64,000 bases of DNA, taken from positions 8,680,001 to 8,744,000 of the forward strand of contig JBAIAC010000042.1 of assembly GCA_037349315.1 (NCBI GenBank). Reading direction: 5' to 3'. The notes beneath the pieces were generated by a model, which was given only the letters and a program-made list of their open reading frames with translations, was not told the origin of the DNA and made no database searches. Shown here one piece after another: positions 45,480 through 57,841 of the stretch. Numbering within the stretch: position 1 is the first letter of the stretch; each line of letters starts with the position of its first letter. Source of the stretch: Chelydra serpentina. Taxonomy: Eukaryota > Chordata > Testudines > Chelydridae. A program made the position numbers and the translations under genes.

Positions 45480-45668
45480 AAGGGCAGGGATGGTGTCCCT
45501 AGCCTCTGTTTGCCAGAAACTGGGAATGAGTGACAGGGGATGGATCATTTGATGATTGCCTGTTCTGTTCATTCCCTCTGAAGCAGCTGGCATTGGCCAC
45601 TGTCGGAAGGCAGGATACTGGACTAGACAGACCTTTGGTCTGACCCAGTAGGGCCATTCGTATGTTTT
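45480..45668 (+). mobile_element. CR1 3' end fragment
   Basis: ggatggtgtccctagcctctg through cctttggtctgacccagta, same as 6585-6760. Confidence 0.85.
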
Positions 45669-45789
45669 TTATTTTCTCCTGTCCCCACCATCCCCTGCCT
45701 ACTAGCGCTGGACCTGCTGGCTGCTTCCGGGGCATCCACAACGCGCTGTCAGGACAAGCAGGCAGTCTGCCTTAGCCGCATTGTGCCGC

Positions 45790-46240
45790 TGATCGGGAGC
45801 TGCCAGAGGTAAGCCTGCACCCCAATCCCGAGCCCCAGCTCCCTGCCCCAGCCCTGAGCCGCCCCTGCAAACCCAGAGCCCCCTCCTGCACCCCAAAGCC
45901 CTCATCCTTGGCCCCACCCAAGAACCCATACCCAGAGCCCAGAGCGCATACCCCCTCCTACACCCCAACCCTTTATCCCAGCTCTGAGCCCCCCAAACCT
46001 GGAGCCCCCTCCTGCACCCCAAGCCCCTCATCCCTGGCCTCACCCCAGAGACTGCACCCCTAGCCCAGAGCCCATACTCCCTCCTGCACCCCAGCCCCCT
46101 ACTTCAACCTGCAGCCCCCTCCCATATTCTGAATTCCTCAGCCCCATCCTCCAGCCTGAAGCCCCCTCCTGCATTTCAAACCCCTCATCCCCTGCCACAC
46201 TCCCTCCCGCACCCCAAGCACCTGCCCCAGCCCAGTGAAA
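45790..46240 (+). repeat. C-rich minisatellite-like array
   Basis: Imperfect units around agccccctcctgcacccc and cccctcatcc, roughly 60-100 bp spacing. Confidence 0.75.
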
Positions 46241-46309
46241 GTGAGTGAGAGTTGGGGAGAGCAAGCCACAGAGGGAGGGGGTATATAATTAGTGGGGAGC
46301 GGGGCCTCT

Positions 46310-47300
46310 CCTGTTATATAGACCAGTGATCTACTAGATCAATCCAATCCTTGACTCTGGAGCCAGCCTTACCCTGCTCTGCTGTTCACGCACAGCCTCT
46401 GGCATGTAAGCTGCTCCTTGTATTGTGCAACCAAATGACACTAGCCAATATCTCCGGTCCCAGACACAACCCTAAGAACCTCCATCTTGCAGTGTCCAGT
46501 TATGCCCATTGGACGCTGAAAGCTTATATGAGTTCGTCAATTTAACAATAAATTGATATGTGCCGGGCTTGTTATCCCATGGGGAGCCTCTGACACACTT
46601 CAAACCAAATGCACTGTTTCAGGTGGAATAAACAAACACATTTATTAACTATAAAGATAGATTTTAAATGATTATAAGTCAAAACATAATAAGTCAGATT
46701 TGGTCAAATGAAATAAAAGCAAAACACATTCTAAGCTGATCTTAACACTTTCAATTCCTTTACAAACGTAGATGTTTCCAGCAACGGGCTGGCTGGTTGC
46801 TCTTCAGCCAGGCTTTCCTCTTTGATCAGCGTGTCAGTCGCTTGGTGGTGTCTGTAGGTGCAGATGGAAGAGAGAGGAAAAGCATAGCAAACGTCTCTTC
46901 CTTTTCTCATGTCCTTTCCTCCATCTTGGGTTTGACCCCCATCCCCTCCCTTCAGAGTCAGGTGAGCATTCACCTGAGTCTCTCCAAGCAAAGTTGAGCA
47001 ATTCCCCTGGTGTGGCCTCATGCAGGAGAGTCATTGCATTGTAGCTCCCTTGCTGGACAATGGCTGTTGATGGGTTGTTTGACACCCCGCCTGGGCATTG
47101 GTTACTTTCCTTGCTGTTGCCTCTGGAGAGCTAATATCTGGCTGATTCCCCCAACTTACAGCATGTTTTAGTGATAACTATACAACACAATTCTCATAAC
47201 CTCATAGGCATTAATGATATACATATATGGATAGAGAAATGACTTTCAGCAGATCATGACCTTTTCCCTGATACCTTACAAGGCATGCTTTATATGTAAG
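46310..47300 (-). mobile_element. LTR-like repeat, inverted copy
   Basis: Reverse complement of much of 54239-55350: cttgttatcccatggggagcc, tttattaactataaagatag and aaggcatgctttatatgtaa all have counterparts. No internal coding region attached. Confidence 0.7.
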
Positions 47301-47329
47301 CTCTTTTTCCCTCATCTTCTCACGGAAAT

Positions 47330-48572
47330 TCAAAATGTCCATGAAAAAGTTTGTCATCATTTAGGAATCGTTGGATCGGTCTGGGCGCCCCCTGGAGTCG
47401 CGACTTCAAGGCGCTTAATATAGGGCCCCTGCTGACCGGCCACCCCTTCAGTCCCTTCTTACCACCAGTGGCGGTTAGCTGGAACTTCCTGTAGCCCTTG
47501 CTTAGCAAGCACATTCTATAGTTCTCCGTATATAGTTACCTTAGTTATTATTAGTAATTAGACTTCTTACTAATTAGCGTTGTTGGGGGTTGTCCCCCCC
47601 CCCATTCTGACTCCCCACAGCCGTGGTATGCCATGGTCCTTGGGGTTTAAAAACTGTGTGGCCCGTGCGATGCACTTGCCGAAGAGCGATCCACACTCCT
47701 CGTGTTTACGGTGCCTAGGGGAGGGTCACCAGAAGGATCGCAGTAAGATCTGCCGTGAGTTCCGTCCGAGAGCTCTTAAAGAAAGGGAACAGCGGATTAA
47801 GGTGATCCTCATAGAGGCAGCTCTACACCCCCACTCCAACCCGGACTCAGTGGACTTGGCTCCTAACATGTCGTCCTTGACGCGGAGCGCCCCGGCACCA
47901 TTGTCAAGCTTGGCACCGGGAAAAGACTTGTCCCAGTACACTCGGCACCAGCACAGCACCTCACGAGGCCCGGCGGAGAGCAGGTACCGATCCCACTCAT
48001 CAGTGCCTCAGAAGAAAAAGAAGCCAGACAGCCGATCACCTCCGGCTAAATCCAGCGAAGTGAGACCCCAGGTGGGCCACAGCTCTGGATCCCCTACTCG
48101 GGCCATGTTGACTCCTGTCCAGGCGAGGCAATTGAGTTCGGGTCCCCCACACTCACCGGTCCCTACAGGCCAGCAGCTACAGCTCCCTTCGATGCCGGAA
48201 GCGTTTTAAGCTGCTTGGGACCTGCTGCACCTTACAGTGCCGTTCTCGCCCCTGAGGAAGGAAGAATCTCCAGTGCTGGCAGGCACGCCCCGCCCCCAGT
48301 TGCAGTTAAGAGGGAAGTCAGCTATGATGACCAGGCGCTCCCCCCTCTCCATGTCCCTCAGCACCGGCCCACTCGGCACCGACCCTGGCACCACTGACTC
48401 ACCCGACTTCAGCGCCGACCCCAGCACCAATGCCGGGAACAGGCCTGCCATCTTCGTCTGCGCAGACAGGGGGATCGGCACTGGCTCCATCAACGGTTCC
48501 TCTGGTCTCACTGATGGCGGTGCCAATGCCATGAACAACCCATCTCAAAGAACAACAGTTACGAGAAGGTGA
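47330..48572 (+). mobile_element. DIRS-like retrotransposon ORF1 region
   Basis: Carries a gag-like ORF with a Cys/His cluster followed by a Ser/Pro-rich tail, and ends near aagaacaacagttacgagaagg, a terminal block I associate with turtle DIRS-type elements. No reverse transcriptase or tyrosine recombinase found in the window. Confidence 0.55.
47580..48209 (+). pseudogene. DIRS-like ORF1 (gag-like), truncated
   Basis: About 200 residues. The N-terminal part has LPKSDPHSSCLRCLGEGH followed by Lys/Arg-rich sequence, a zinc-knuckle-like cluster in which one expected Cys is Ser (KDRSKIC). The rest is Ser/Pro/Arg-rich and low complexity. Similar text continues in another frame at 48237-48572, so a frameshift has broken the gene. 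Assignment rests on remembered DIRS ORF1 style, not on an alignment. Confidence 0.55.
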
Positions 48573-49219
48573 GTAACCATTTTTTCACGTGCTGCCCATG
48601 CTACTAAATAGGTAAATGAAGGTTCAACTTAATCTGAGAAGTGTAACTTTAAATTGGCACTTCCCAGATTTTTAAATGTTGAAGGTTTAGCGAGGATGTT
48701 TGGATTTTTTTTTTATCCTAAGATTCTTAAAATGTAACATGCTCTCAACCTGCTGATTTGCAACCACAGTCAGAACTTCACTTTACTGGAATATTTGTAT
48801 ATGCTGTCATAGCTGATATTTCTCCCCTGTCTGGGCCCTTAACTTCCTCCTTAACTTGCCTTCTGAGTTTATGAGTCTGAGTACTTCCCAAACCTCTTTG
48901 CTTCCCATTTATGTCAGTGAAACACAAAAGTGAGCACACAATCTGGTAAGACAATCTGGAGCGCCTGTAACTTTTGAAAGTTTCCTTTCCTGTGTGGTTT
49001 CCTCTAGCCCTGTGACTGTCTCAGCAGTTTCTCCTAAACTGCCACAACCTCACTAAGAGGACTTCTCAGCTAGCAGTGACCTGGTTTAAGAGATTTACAT
49101 TGGTCCTACAAGTGAAGGAAGCATGTTGGAGATAATGACAGTGATGTGATGCATAGTGCACTGCACTATGCCTATCTCTCCTGCCAAGAGCCTATAACAG
49201 GGCATGGGAAACAGAATAA
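48573..49219. other. No recognised feature
   Basis: AT-rich noncoding sequence. Confidence 0.4.
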
Positions 49220-49500
49220 GGCCATGTCTACACTACAAACTTATATCGGTATAACTGTGTCTCTCAGGGGTGTGAAAAATCCACCCCCCTGAGTGAGGTA
49301 GTTATACCAACCTAATCCCGGGTGAAGACCGTGTTCTGTCAGCACGAGAGCTTCTCCCACCAACATAGCTACCACTTCTCAGGGAGATGGATTAACTACA
49401 CCAATGGGAGAGCTCTCTCCTGTTGGCATAGAGCGACTTCACTAAAGCGCTACAGCGGCGCAGCTGCGCCAATGAAGCCATTATAAGTGTAGACTTGCCC
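49220..49500. mobile_element. MITE with tctacact-type ends
   Basis: Ends ggccatgtctacact and agtgtagacttgccc are inverted repeats (13 of 15 matches). Interior includes gggagatggattaactacacc, shared with 20630-20660 and the mirror region in arm B. Superfamily not resolved. Confidence 0.65.
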
Positions 49501-49534
49501 ATATCTACCGCCTCTCGGAGAGGTGAGTTAACTA

Positions 49535-50170
49535 CTGTGACCGTCTATAACCTTATGTTCACCTATGTACAAGGCTATGATAAACTTTATACAAAGTATT
49601 GCTTGTGAGGTATCATTTGAAAACTCATAATTTGCTGATAAACATTGTCCTGGTAAAATATGCATAGCAACATTGTATGTAAAGTTATAAGATTCTACTG
49701 TATGTTGTTACTAAGACATATTCCAAATCTGGGGAGACTGCAACAAACCAGTTCCTCAGAAACAAGAGGCAAACTTATGTCTCAGCCCGGTGTCAACAAG
49801 CTCAAATAGTCTCTCACATGGTCAAGCGGTCATTCTTAGGCACTGCTCTGGTGGAGCTGGAAAAGGCAAGGCTATACACTTTGAGGCAAACTCCCTTTTC
49901 CCTCAAGGGAAAGCATAGGGCTCAGATTGGGACTTTAAGAAAAAATATATGTTGTCTGCTTCTCTTAAGGAGCAGGGATGGGGAAGAGCAGGGATGGGGC
50001 TCGCTTAGGGGAGGGGGTGGGACTGGGGGAAGAGGTGGGGAGGGGGCAGGAAGAGGCAGAGGGTGGGGGATTGTGGGAAGGGGTGGAGTGGGGGCAGGGC
50101 CTCGGGCTGAGTCGGGGTTGAGACCCCCGGGGAAAGTTGAAAGCTGGCGTCTGTGGCATCACGCTCAGTG
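49535..50170. repeat. LTR-like fragment and dispersed GC-rich repeat
   Basis: 49540-49720 resembles 27705-27900 (caaagtattgcttgtgaggtatc). 49945-50165 is an inverted copy of the 24030 family, purine-rich. Confidence 0.5.
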
Positions 50171-50252
50171 TAGACATACCCTAAGATTCTTAATACAAGT
50201 GATGAAAAGCTCTGGGAATTCTGTGAACTTGCAGGTGTATGTTTTTTCAGGG

Positions 50253-50554
50253 CTTAGGGCTGGTCCACACTAACCCCCCAGTTCGAACTAAGATACGCAA
50301 CTTCAGCTACGTGAATAATGTAGCTGAAGTCGAAGTATCTTAGTTTGAACTACAAGGTACTTACCGCGGGTCCACACGCGGCAGGCAGGCTCCCCCGTCG
50401 ACTCCGCGTACTCCTCTCGCAGAGCAGGAGTACCGGTGTCGACGGCGAGCACTTCCGGGATCGATGTATCGCGTCTAGACAAGACGCGATAAATCGATCC
50501 CAGAAGATCGATTGCTTACCGCCGAACCCGGAGGTAAGTATAGACGTACCCTTA
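50253..50554. mobile_element. Palindromic MITE
   Basis: Ends cttagggctggtccacact and gtatagacgtacccttag are imperfect inverted repeats. Inside lie two further palindromes: gaagtatctta/taagatac arms and a core gggatcgatgtatcgcgtct / agacgcgataaatcgatccc. Noncoding. Confidence 0.75.
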
Positions 50555-50599
50555 GTTTCATGCACAGAATTGATAAAATTCTTCCTGTCAGTCAAAAGG

Positions 50600-50850
50600 A
50601 TTGGATTTTTATACCGCTGCTATTACACTTCATTCAATGGGGTATCATGAATGGGGACAACGCTATGTCGGCAGGAGACACTCTCCCGCCAACGACACAG
50701 CTACTGCCGCTCCTTGGGGGTGGTTTAATTATGCCAACGGGAGAGCTCTCTCCCATTGGCATAGAGCGGCTGCACGGGAGACCTTACCGCGGCTCAGCTG
50801 CATCGGCACAGCTGTGCCACGGTAAGTTCACTAGAGTAGACAGCCTAAAA
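50600..50850. repeat. MITE-like remnant
   Basis: gccaacgggagagctctctc and aattatgccaacggg blocks resemble the interior of the element at 49220-49500. Confidence 0.5.
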
Positions 50851-51019
50851 AGCAACTTGGAATTTGGAAAGGTGAAGTCTAGAGTCAGAACAAGCTCTGC
50901 AAAATTTGCAATTCCATCCAACTCACACAGCTGGCAATGACTCAAAATCACCCCCTCTGACCTGCTAAAACACACCCAAACTTGATCAGATTCTGCAAAT
51001 GTGCAACTGGGCTGCACTA

Positions 51020-53080
51020 TTCACACTGGTACAAAGGCTTGTTTCAGCACTAGGTTAAATACCACAGTTAGTAGCCCTGCACTTTCATACTTGCCGTCCA
51101 TCAGAACTCTTGGGTGAAGGCCTGGTGAGTTTTTACTGTTTAATTTTTCAATTTCTTCTAAAATCTCTTCTTCTGACACATCACCATGGGAAAGTACGTC
51201 ACATTTGTTACGCAAGAAGGATAGCTCGGATGGGGCTATTTCCTCCATGTTCTCTGCCATGAAGACCTATTCAAAGATTTCATTTAGTCTCTCTGCAATG
51301 GCTTTGTCTTCCTTTTCACAACATGTGTGTCTCGTAGCCTGCTTTGCAGGCTTCCTTCGTCTGCTGTACTTAAAAATCAACTTACCATTAGTTTCTGAAT
51401 TTTTAGCAAGTTGTTTCTCAAATTCTTGCGTGCCCTTCCTTATTATACATTTACCAGAATGTTGGCCCCTCCCTATAATCCTCATTAGGACTTGACTGCC
51501 ATGTTTTTAAGGATGCCCTTTTGCCTCTAATGGCCAGCATTACAGTACTTTTTTACAATGTTGGACACCCACTACATCATTAATGCTTGAAACATAAGGC
51601 ACCCAAGCCACAAGATTGTGCATTAAGAATCACCTCTATTTTCACACAATGAAGAGCCAAAGAGGGGATGGTTGTACTGGAACAAACAACCTTTCAAAGT
51701 CTAGAATTTAAAACAATCAAACAAGGGTAACTTCTGCCTTCTAGAAAGCCAATACACTCTCTGATCATCAAAGAGCCCTCAAAGACTAGCTATATGTCAC
51801 AGCTTTCTCCACTTTGAAAGACAGCATTGCTCAAGAAACAGAAGGTAAAGAGGTGGTTTGGTATTCATTGTATCAATATCCTCATTTAATACGAGACACT
51901 CCAGTTCACCCATCTTATTATTTAGACTCCTAGCATTAGTATACAAGCACTTTTAAAACTTGTCACTTTTTAGCTGTCTGCCATTACATGATGTAATTGA
52001 ATGGGACTTTTTTTTCTTTTGACTGTTTCTCATCAGATCCAACCTACATTTTATCATCTTCCATCCTCTCCTCCTTACTAGGAGTTAGACAAGCTCCATT
52101 AATAAATCCTGCCTAAGGGATGCCCGAATCATGTGCTCCTCCACACCCATCGGCTTTCCCCTACCCTTTAGTTTAAAAACTTTTCTACAACCTTTTTAAT
52201 TTTAAGTGCCAGCAATCTGGTTCCATTTTGGTTTAGTGGGAGCCCATCCTTCTTGTAAAGGCTCCACCTTTCCCAAAAGTTTCCCCAGTTCCTAATACAT
52301 CTAAACCCCTCCTCCCTACACCATCGTCCCATCCATGCATTGAAACCCTGCAGTTCTGCTTGTATAACTGGCCTTGCGCATGGAACTGAAAACATTTCAG
52401 AGAATGCTACCATGGAAGTCCTGGACATCAATCTCTTACCTAGCAGCCTAAATTTGGCCTCCACCTCTCTCCTATCCTTCCCTATGTCTTTGTTACCTAC
52501 ATATACCATGACCACCAGCTCCTCCCCAGCACTACACATAAGTCTATCTAGATGTCTCGAGAGATCTGCAACCATCACACCAGGCAGGAAAGTCACTTGC
52601 GGCACTCCCAGTCATCGCAAACCAAGCTATCTATTTTTCTAATGATCAAATAGCCCATTGTCTCTTCCTAATAACTGGAGTTCCCTCCCCCGGAGAGGTA
52701 TCCTCAGTGTGAGAGGATACCACAACATCATCTGGAAGGAGGGTCCCAACTATGGGATCATTTTCCTCTGCTCCAGTTGGGTGCTCTCCTTCCCTGAGAC
52801 TTTCATTCCCCTCAACAGCACAGAGGCTGTGAGACCCAGGGTGGGACCGTTCTACTATGTCCCAGAAAGTCTCATTTATTTACCATTGTGTCTCCCTTAG
52901 CTCCTCCAGTTCAGGCACTCTGGTCTCCAAAGCCCATACACGGTCTCTGAGGGCCAGGAGCTCTTTTCACCGAATGCACACATACGCCATTTGCCCATAG
53001 GTAATCATACATGCTGCATTGGGTGCAATAAACTGGCAACCCCCACTCTGTTGCTAGACTTCTGACTGCGTTATCTTTTT
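51020..53080 (-). mobile_element. CR1 LINE with ORF1 esterase remnant
   Basis: On the minus strand, 5' to 3': an ORF1 coiled-coil-like piece (ALRDRVWALETRVPELEEL around 52985-52900), an SGNH-esterase-like domain (52605-52168), then linker and RT N-terminal pieces (51485-51267 and 51260-51021, e.g. EEEILEEIEKLNSKNSPG). The endonuclease region is missing or unreadable between 52168 and 51490. Confidence 0.75.
52168..52605 (-). pseudogene. CR1 ORF1 esterase-like domain
   Basis: 145 residues with VMVYVGNKDIG, matching the GxND block of SGNH esterases with Lys inserted in place of the usual residue, a central LGKRLMSRTSMVAFSEM strand, and the terminal DGLPLNQNGTRLLA block carrying the Asp of the DxxH motif (His position reads Leu-Pro-Leu here, so the catalytic His appears lost). 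Known: CR1 ORF1 proteins carry such an esterase domain. Inactive remnant. Confidence 0.7.
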
Positions 53081-54238
53081 ACTCCTAAAGAACATTCCTT
53101 GTTGTTGTTTTCTTTTTATCAGGGGGTGTTTTTATCTTTAAGTTTAAAGAATGTTAAGTTTATCTAGGGCCCCCCACACACACACACTAGCCCAATAAAC
53201 TCCCTCGCAAAACTCCTCTGTTCCCTAGTTCCTCTAGTCTCTTAGGGGCAGGCTTTTTGAAGTCCTGGTCTTCCTGAGTAGCCCCGCCCCCTAGTTAAGG
53301 GTTGATGGGTGCTAAAGGCCTTAGGGATCAAAGCCTTGATAAGAACCTCTCAGCCTTGCCTAGCAGTTCCACCACAATCATTTGGTCCTCAAGAAACAAG
53401 AATATGCATTACCTGGAACCTGTCTTCAGACAGAGTGAAGCTAAAGTGGCTCTGGGGTGGTTGAGTTGTCAACTCTGCTGTTTTTTTCACTTCCTCCCTC
53501 AGGCCAGGGGCAAGCCCTATGGGCTCTGGTGGCTGGCTCCAAGCGATCAATGCAGGTCAGCTGCCTCCCGTTCTGGGGACAGAGTCACGTGGGGACTTTG
53601 ACTGGAGTGCTACACCAGACAAATCGTAGCCCAAGTATATAAAGGCCAGCTGAGGGTGGACACAAATCTTCCGTGAAGCCAAAAGGCTAACAGTGGCCTG
53701 CCTTCCTCCTCAGCGGCCTGAGCTACTGTGCCCGGGAATTAGGGGCATGCCCACCAGAACTGCCCTTTGGACGCAAGAGATTGACCTGCTGGCTGCAATT
53801 CTTTCCGGCCGAGGTTTCCTCCCCAAATGAAGCCCATTGGGGCCTGTGCTCTCCTGCAGGAGAAGCCAAACAGCAAGGTTTAAGACTTCAGCTGCAGCAG
53901 AAGGTGAGGAGGCTTAAGAGTCTACACCTCCCGTTAGGGGAGAGGCTTAAATGTTGGCCTCTTCAGTGCCTCTTCAGTGCCAGGCCAGGGATTGCTGGAC
54001 GGTTGGACCCCATCACCACTCAGCAGCAGCGCCCCAATCCCGGTAAGGTCAAATATCATGCTTGACTCCATCTTTCTTTAGCTTCTTGTTGAGGTTTTCA
54101 CGCCCTTTTGGCACTTTGACGGGAAAGGCAGCCAACTGTCAGCATAGAACTGGTTCAAACAGGTTCCAGCAGGCGAGCTACCAGTTTTACCTCAGAACTT
54201 TGGCACGCTTGTGCCTATATAAACTCTGAGTGCCTGCT
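53081..54238. other. No recognised feature
   Basis: No coherent coding region or named repeat seen; moderately GC-rich. Confidence 0.4.
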
Positions 54239-55350
54239 GCTGTAACATTCTATACCTTGGGAAGCATACTGTAACCCCCATATACCTCATTTTCATGTAA
54301 TCGTGATCTTATATATAAAGCATGCATTGTAAGGTATCAGGGGAAAGGTTATGATCTATGGAAAGTCATTTCTCTATCCATGTATGTGTATCATTAATTC
54401 ATATGGAGTTATGAGAACTGTGTGGTATGGTGGTCACTAAATGATGCTGTAAGTTGGGGAATCAACCAGATATTAGCTCCCCAGAGGCAACAGCAAGGAA
54501 AGTAACCAATGCCCAGGCAGGGTCTCAAACAACCCATCAATGTCCATTGTCCAGCAAGGGAGCTACAATTCAATGACTCACCTGCATGAGGCCACACTAG
54601 GGGAATTGCTCAACCTTGCTTGGAGACACTCAGCAATGCCACACAGACATGCCTGGACTTGAGTTCTACAAACACATGGTCTGAGGGTATAAAACAGGTA
54701 GAGTGGACACATACTGGGCCCTTCTCCTACCTCCACCTATACTGCAAGCAACCAAGACACTGAGAAGAAGACAAGACTCCAACACAGGAGACTGGCCCAG
54801 GTTTAAGGAACAAACCTGTATATTAAGGACTGCAATATCCAGTGGGGTGAGAAAAACTGCTTCATCTAGTTGCTGCCCAGTCTAATAGGGTTGAGAGTTT
54901 AGACTGCGTGCTTATATTTTATTTTATTTTGGTAACCACTCTGACTTGTTATGCTTTGAAATCTATCTTTATAGTTAATAAACCTGTTTGTTTATTCTAC
55001 CTGAGCAATGTGTTTGGTTTAAAGCATGTCAGAGGCTCCCCGTGGGATAACAAGCCTGGGGATATCAATTTCTGTGTTAAATTGATGAACTCATATAAGT
55101 TTGCAGTGTCCAGCAGGCATAACTGCCACTGCAAGATGGAGGTTCCTAGGGTTGTGTCTGGGACCGGAGATATTGGCTAGTGTCATTCAGTTGCAAGTAG
55201 CTGGAAGCAACTTACATGCCAGAGGCTGTGTGTGAACAGCCCAGGCGTGGGGTTCTCACAGCAGAGCAGGGTAAGGCTGGCTCCCAGAGTCAAGGATTGG
55301 GGTGACCTAGCAGATCACTGATCCAGACAACACCAGAGGGGAACGTCACA
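54239..55350 (+). mobile_element. LTR-like repeat
   Basis: Putative ends tgtaacattc and gggaacgtcaca. Partner of 46310-47300 in inverted orientation. The segment gttaataaacctgtttg (about 54975) supplies an aataaa signal. No target duplication found, so boundaries are tentative. Confidence 0.6.
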
Positions 55351-57211
55351 CCTTCCTAGTTGCTGTCCGTCCTAGAGGAAGCCACGGTGCCATTGTATTT
55401 GTGCGGCGACATGGACCAGAAGATCAGAAAATTATCACCTGTAAAGGAAGTATCACCATTAAGAACTGTAACTGTCCTTACCTATCTCTGAACCCCACAT
55501 AGTTTGCAGAGAAGGGTACTGAGGTCCTGTTGATCACTCACTCTTTAGCATCAGCAGATCCTGTTGATATCCATTTAAGAAGTGGTTGAGATCCAGGGTC
55601 CATCAGTTGCCTGTGACAATGATGTTGTACCATCTACTGCCTATCAACACCTAAAAACGGTGTACTATCTGGGGTATTTTTATTTTAGATATATTTATTT
55701 ATTGCCAAGGTACCTATTTGGTTGGGCCTGGTTTTAAACCCAAACTGTCAAACCACATCTCACTGTTGTTTCTTATTACATTATTTGTTTAAATAAAAGC
55801 TGTTATCTGTTTACTTTATTCTTCTTCTTCTCTTCTCCTTTCTTTCTTCATTTGCACCATGGGATAGGGAGATACACTATCTTTCCATTCTAACCCCCAG
55901 ATGATAGCTACCAGATAAGGGTCCAAGATCCTGCTAATTAGCTGCAAGGTATAGCGGGCCTATACCATCCGCACCAACATAGTTAATGTTGCAGGGTTAA
56001 CACTCAGAGCAGTTCCAGAGCACCCAGACTGACCCCATTGGCAGAGGGAGAAAGCGGGGCCTTGGTGCCAAGTAGCTCCCTGGCTGCCATCTCCTGAAAA
56101 TCAGCCTTTGAAAAAGGCCTTTGCCTTTTCTCTAGAGTGAACATATTTTCCCAAAGGGAAAACGGGGCTGGCCCTCCCCCACTTCTTCCCCCCATGCAGG
56201 GCTGGCCCAAGCCCTCCTTGTCTCCCACTGGCGCGGGGCCAAGCAGAGGTCACCCTCCCTCCAGGACCGGCCACAGCCCCCCCAGAGCCCCCCTTCACAC
56301 AGGGCAAAATTTGTAGTTAGTATTATTCCCCAATAGCATCAAATCCCGATGCAATCTGTGTTATACCTGGTGTTTTTTAATTTAATAGTATTAAGCACAA
56401 CTATAGTTAAAAATGGGATTTTACGCGGCCCTGGTGAAAAGCAGCTACAAGTTGCTATTTCCATGCTAACCAGATCACACTGCAATAAAGATAGGTACCA
56501 TTAATAGTAAGGACAGCATGGACAAAGAGTGACATTATATAATATATATTTTCAGAGTTAAAAATAAGCAGCATACCTAGTCTTGCAGTCTAGCAGCTAT
56601 TCTGTTCAAGATAGTTTCTGTTCAAAGAGGACAGACTCCAAAAAAACGGAGGTTTTTATACCATCCTAATTCTTTGTTTCAGAGTCTGTAGTTAGCAGGT
56701 TGATTCGATAACTTACAACTCTGAATTAATACATACTTAAGGAAATTAGGCACCCCTCCCCAAAGTTCCCTTTTGTGATCTGAGGGGTGAGGGAATTAAG
56801 CTGTCTGGACAACTGGGATGCTTTTTTTTTTTTTTTAGTTGAAATACATTTTTCTGTTCCAGTGACAAAACACCACTGTAGGGCCTTCTTACAGTATTAA
56901 ACAGTAAATCACTGTACACAACAATCCTTAATGTTACTGATATTAATGAATGTCTTGGTTTTAAAAAAAAACAACCATGTTTCTTTCATGCTTAAAGTTT
57001 TGGGTTGTTCTGAAATAAAATGGATGTATCACACCCTAGTAAACACCCTACAAATATCCATAGCTTTAAAATGTTTTTACAGCAAATGCTTGTTCTATAA
57101 AAGTATGGGGGAGGTTTGTGAACCCTTGAAACATTTCAGTTTTGGGTTAGACCCTTGTTTATTTTTGTAAATAAATTATTTTTTTGAGTTGCTAGAAAGA
57201 GTGACCCATAG
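55351..57211. other. Unassigned sequence
   Basis: Contains a poly-T tract at 56823-56838 and several A/T homopolymer runs; no coding region recognised. Confidence 0.4.
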
Positions 57212-57325
57212 CGTTCAAACAACTCCTGGGTTATATTTAAACTGTCCAATAGTGTTCTACAAACTCCTGGGGTTATATTTAAACTGTCCAATAGCGTCTA
57301 TGAACTTCTGAGGTTTTATTTCATT
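57212..57325 (+). repeat. Short tandem repeat, about 45-bp unit
   Basis: Three adjacent diverged copies of the block caaactcctgggttatattt / aaactgtccaatagcgt. Confidence 0.85.
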
Positions 57326-57841
57326 TAATATTAATCAGAGCACACCATCCCCACCCAGCTCCCTTACTGTGGGTGTACACCCATCAAACTTAATTACTGA
57401 TCACTAATACGTTTAACCCTGATGGCAACAAGGGTGGGTAATCACATCTAGACCTACAGACTGAATAGAGTCACCCTTGCTAGTCAGTGGGGGTGTGGTT
57501 AAAGCATCAGCTCAACAGGGTGAGTCAGCTCTATTGTATTCAAACACATGTCTCAAACATCCCTGTTTTATACAGAAGCCTTTTTTTGGCTTTTATTTTA
57601 AACACATTTGTGGGGGGGGTTCCCCACAAGATTCTACTACACACATTTCAGCTTTTTTGCTGTAAATGGGTCTCTTTTACACAAAAATACAAGAGCTGGT
57701 TTCTCATTTTTTTTTTTTTTAAGACATACAGCCCCTTGAAAACAAACCAAGATGCTCCATCAAAACTTTTATCTTACTTAAGGGCCACACAGACCTAACA
57801 GAAACACACATAGTCACAAAGCCCTTTTCAGCTTCCAAGTT

